Part shown: piece by piece, positions 6,625 through 6,794 of the stretch | Layout of the letters: each line of letters begins with the position of its first letter | How positions within the stretch are numbered: position 1 is the stretch's first letter | From: an uncultured Bacteroides sp. | GTDB taxonomy: Bacteria > Bacteroidota > Bacteroidia > Bacteroidales > Bacteroidaceae | Assembly: GCA_958477465.1 (NCBI GenBank) | Contig: CAUEFX010000108.1 | Coordinates: 1 to 6,794 of the forward strand | DNA: 6,794 nucleotides | Direction: 5' to 3' | Notes under the pieces: model-generated | Told to the model about the DNA's origin: nothing | What the model saw: only the letters and a program-made list of their open reading frames with translations | Database searches by the model: none | Program-made: the position numbers and the translations under genes

Positions 6625-6700
6625 TAAGTAACAGTTAAAAATAACTTGGTGCAAATCTGCTTAGCATTTATTTGTTCCAAGTTATTTTTACTGTTACTTA
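6625..6700. terminator. Long bidirectional hairpin terminator between convergent genes
   Basis: The left arm 6625-6649 (TAAGTAACAGTTAAAAATAA then CTTGG) pairs with the right arm 6677-6700 with just one bulged T, around a 27-nt loop. The stem carries an A-run on one side and a T-run on the other, so either transcript would end in a stable, U-rich hairpin. It follows the TGA at 6612 by 12 nt and contains the TAA stop (6700-6698) of the leftward gene, so it serves both convergent units. Confidence 0.8.
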
Positions 6701-6794
6701 GAGAACAAACAAGTCGTCCATTGTTACTGCCGACTGGATATCCCAGGCATAAGGATTGTCGGATAATCCCATGGTCGTAATCATTGTAAGATGT
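6698..6794 (-). CDS. C-terminal end of an unidentified leftward gene (partial)
   Basis: On the minus strand the frame is open from the window edge to TAA at 6700-6698, giving the last 31 residues, ending SDNPYAWDIQSAVTMDDLFVL. The acidic, hydrophobic tail and the placement of its stop inside the terminator hairpin support a real gene end. There is too little sequence to identify the family. The rest of the gene lies beyond position 6794. Confidence 0.55.
   Translation of the reverse strand, partial: HLTMITTMGLSDNPYAWDIQSAVTMDDLFVL

Overview
The window looks like chromosome from a Bacteroidetes bacterium, most likely Prevotella or a close relative. Three things point there: a one-piece hybrid two-component regulator (sensor, kinase, receiver and AraC domains in a single protein), a BspA-like secreted protein ending in the short C-terminal signature common in Prevotella surface proteins, and promoter elements of the Bacteroidetes type (TTTG, 19-21 nt, TAnnTTTG) rather than sigma-70 boxes.

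Layout: Positions 1-425 are an intergenic control region. A leftward promoter serves a gene just outside the left edge, a second promoter fires rightward near 117-147, and a third promoter-like element lies just ahead of the regulator gene. The outer two are near-identical 34-bp elements in inverted orientation. Positions 426-3302 (+) encode the 958-aa hybrid regulator, with a TPR sensor in place of the beta-propeller of classical polysaccharide-utilisation regulators. A strong hairpin (3376-3427) separates it from the convergent gene at 3468-5690 (-), a 740-aa secreted multidomain protein. Upstream of that gene are a -7 promoter box and a pair of 17-bp direct repeats, each made of two CTTGC half-sites 10 bp apart, the geometry expected for an AraC-type activator site. 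The simplest working model is that the TPR hybrid regulator senses a periplasmic signal and controls the neighbouring surface protein through those repeats; this is inference.

The right end (about 5850-6794) is a scar-like region without an obvious intact gene. It holds a 54-codon fragment of glutamate 5-kinase (proB) on the minus strand, joined directly to a 5'-truncated plus-strand gene piece. That piece has an in-frame TAG and two similar modules reminiscent of phage or secreted beta-rich proteins. It ends at a long hairpin that also contains the stop codon of a leftward gene running off the right edge. The proB junction means rearrangement, horizontal insertion or misassembly should be considered. 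No RNA gene, CRISPR array, transposase or integrase was seen.
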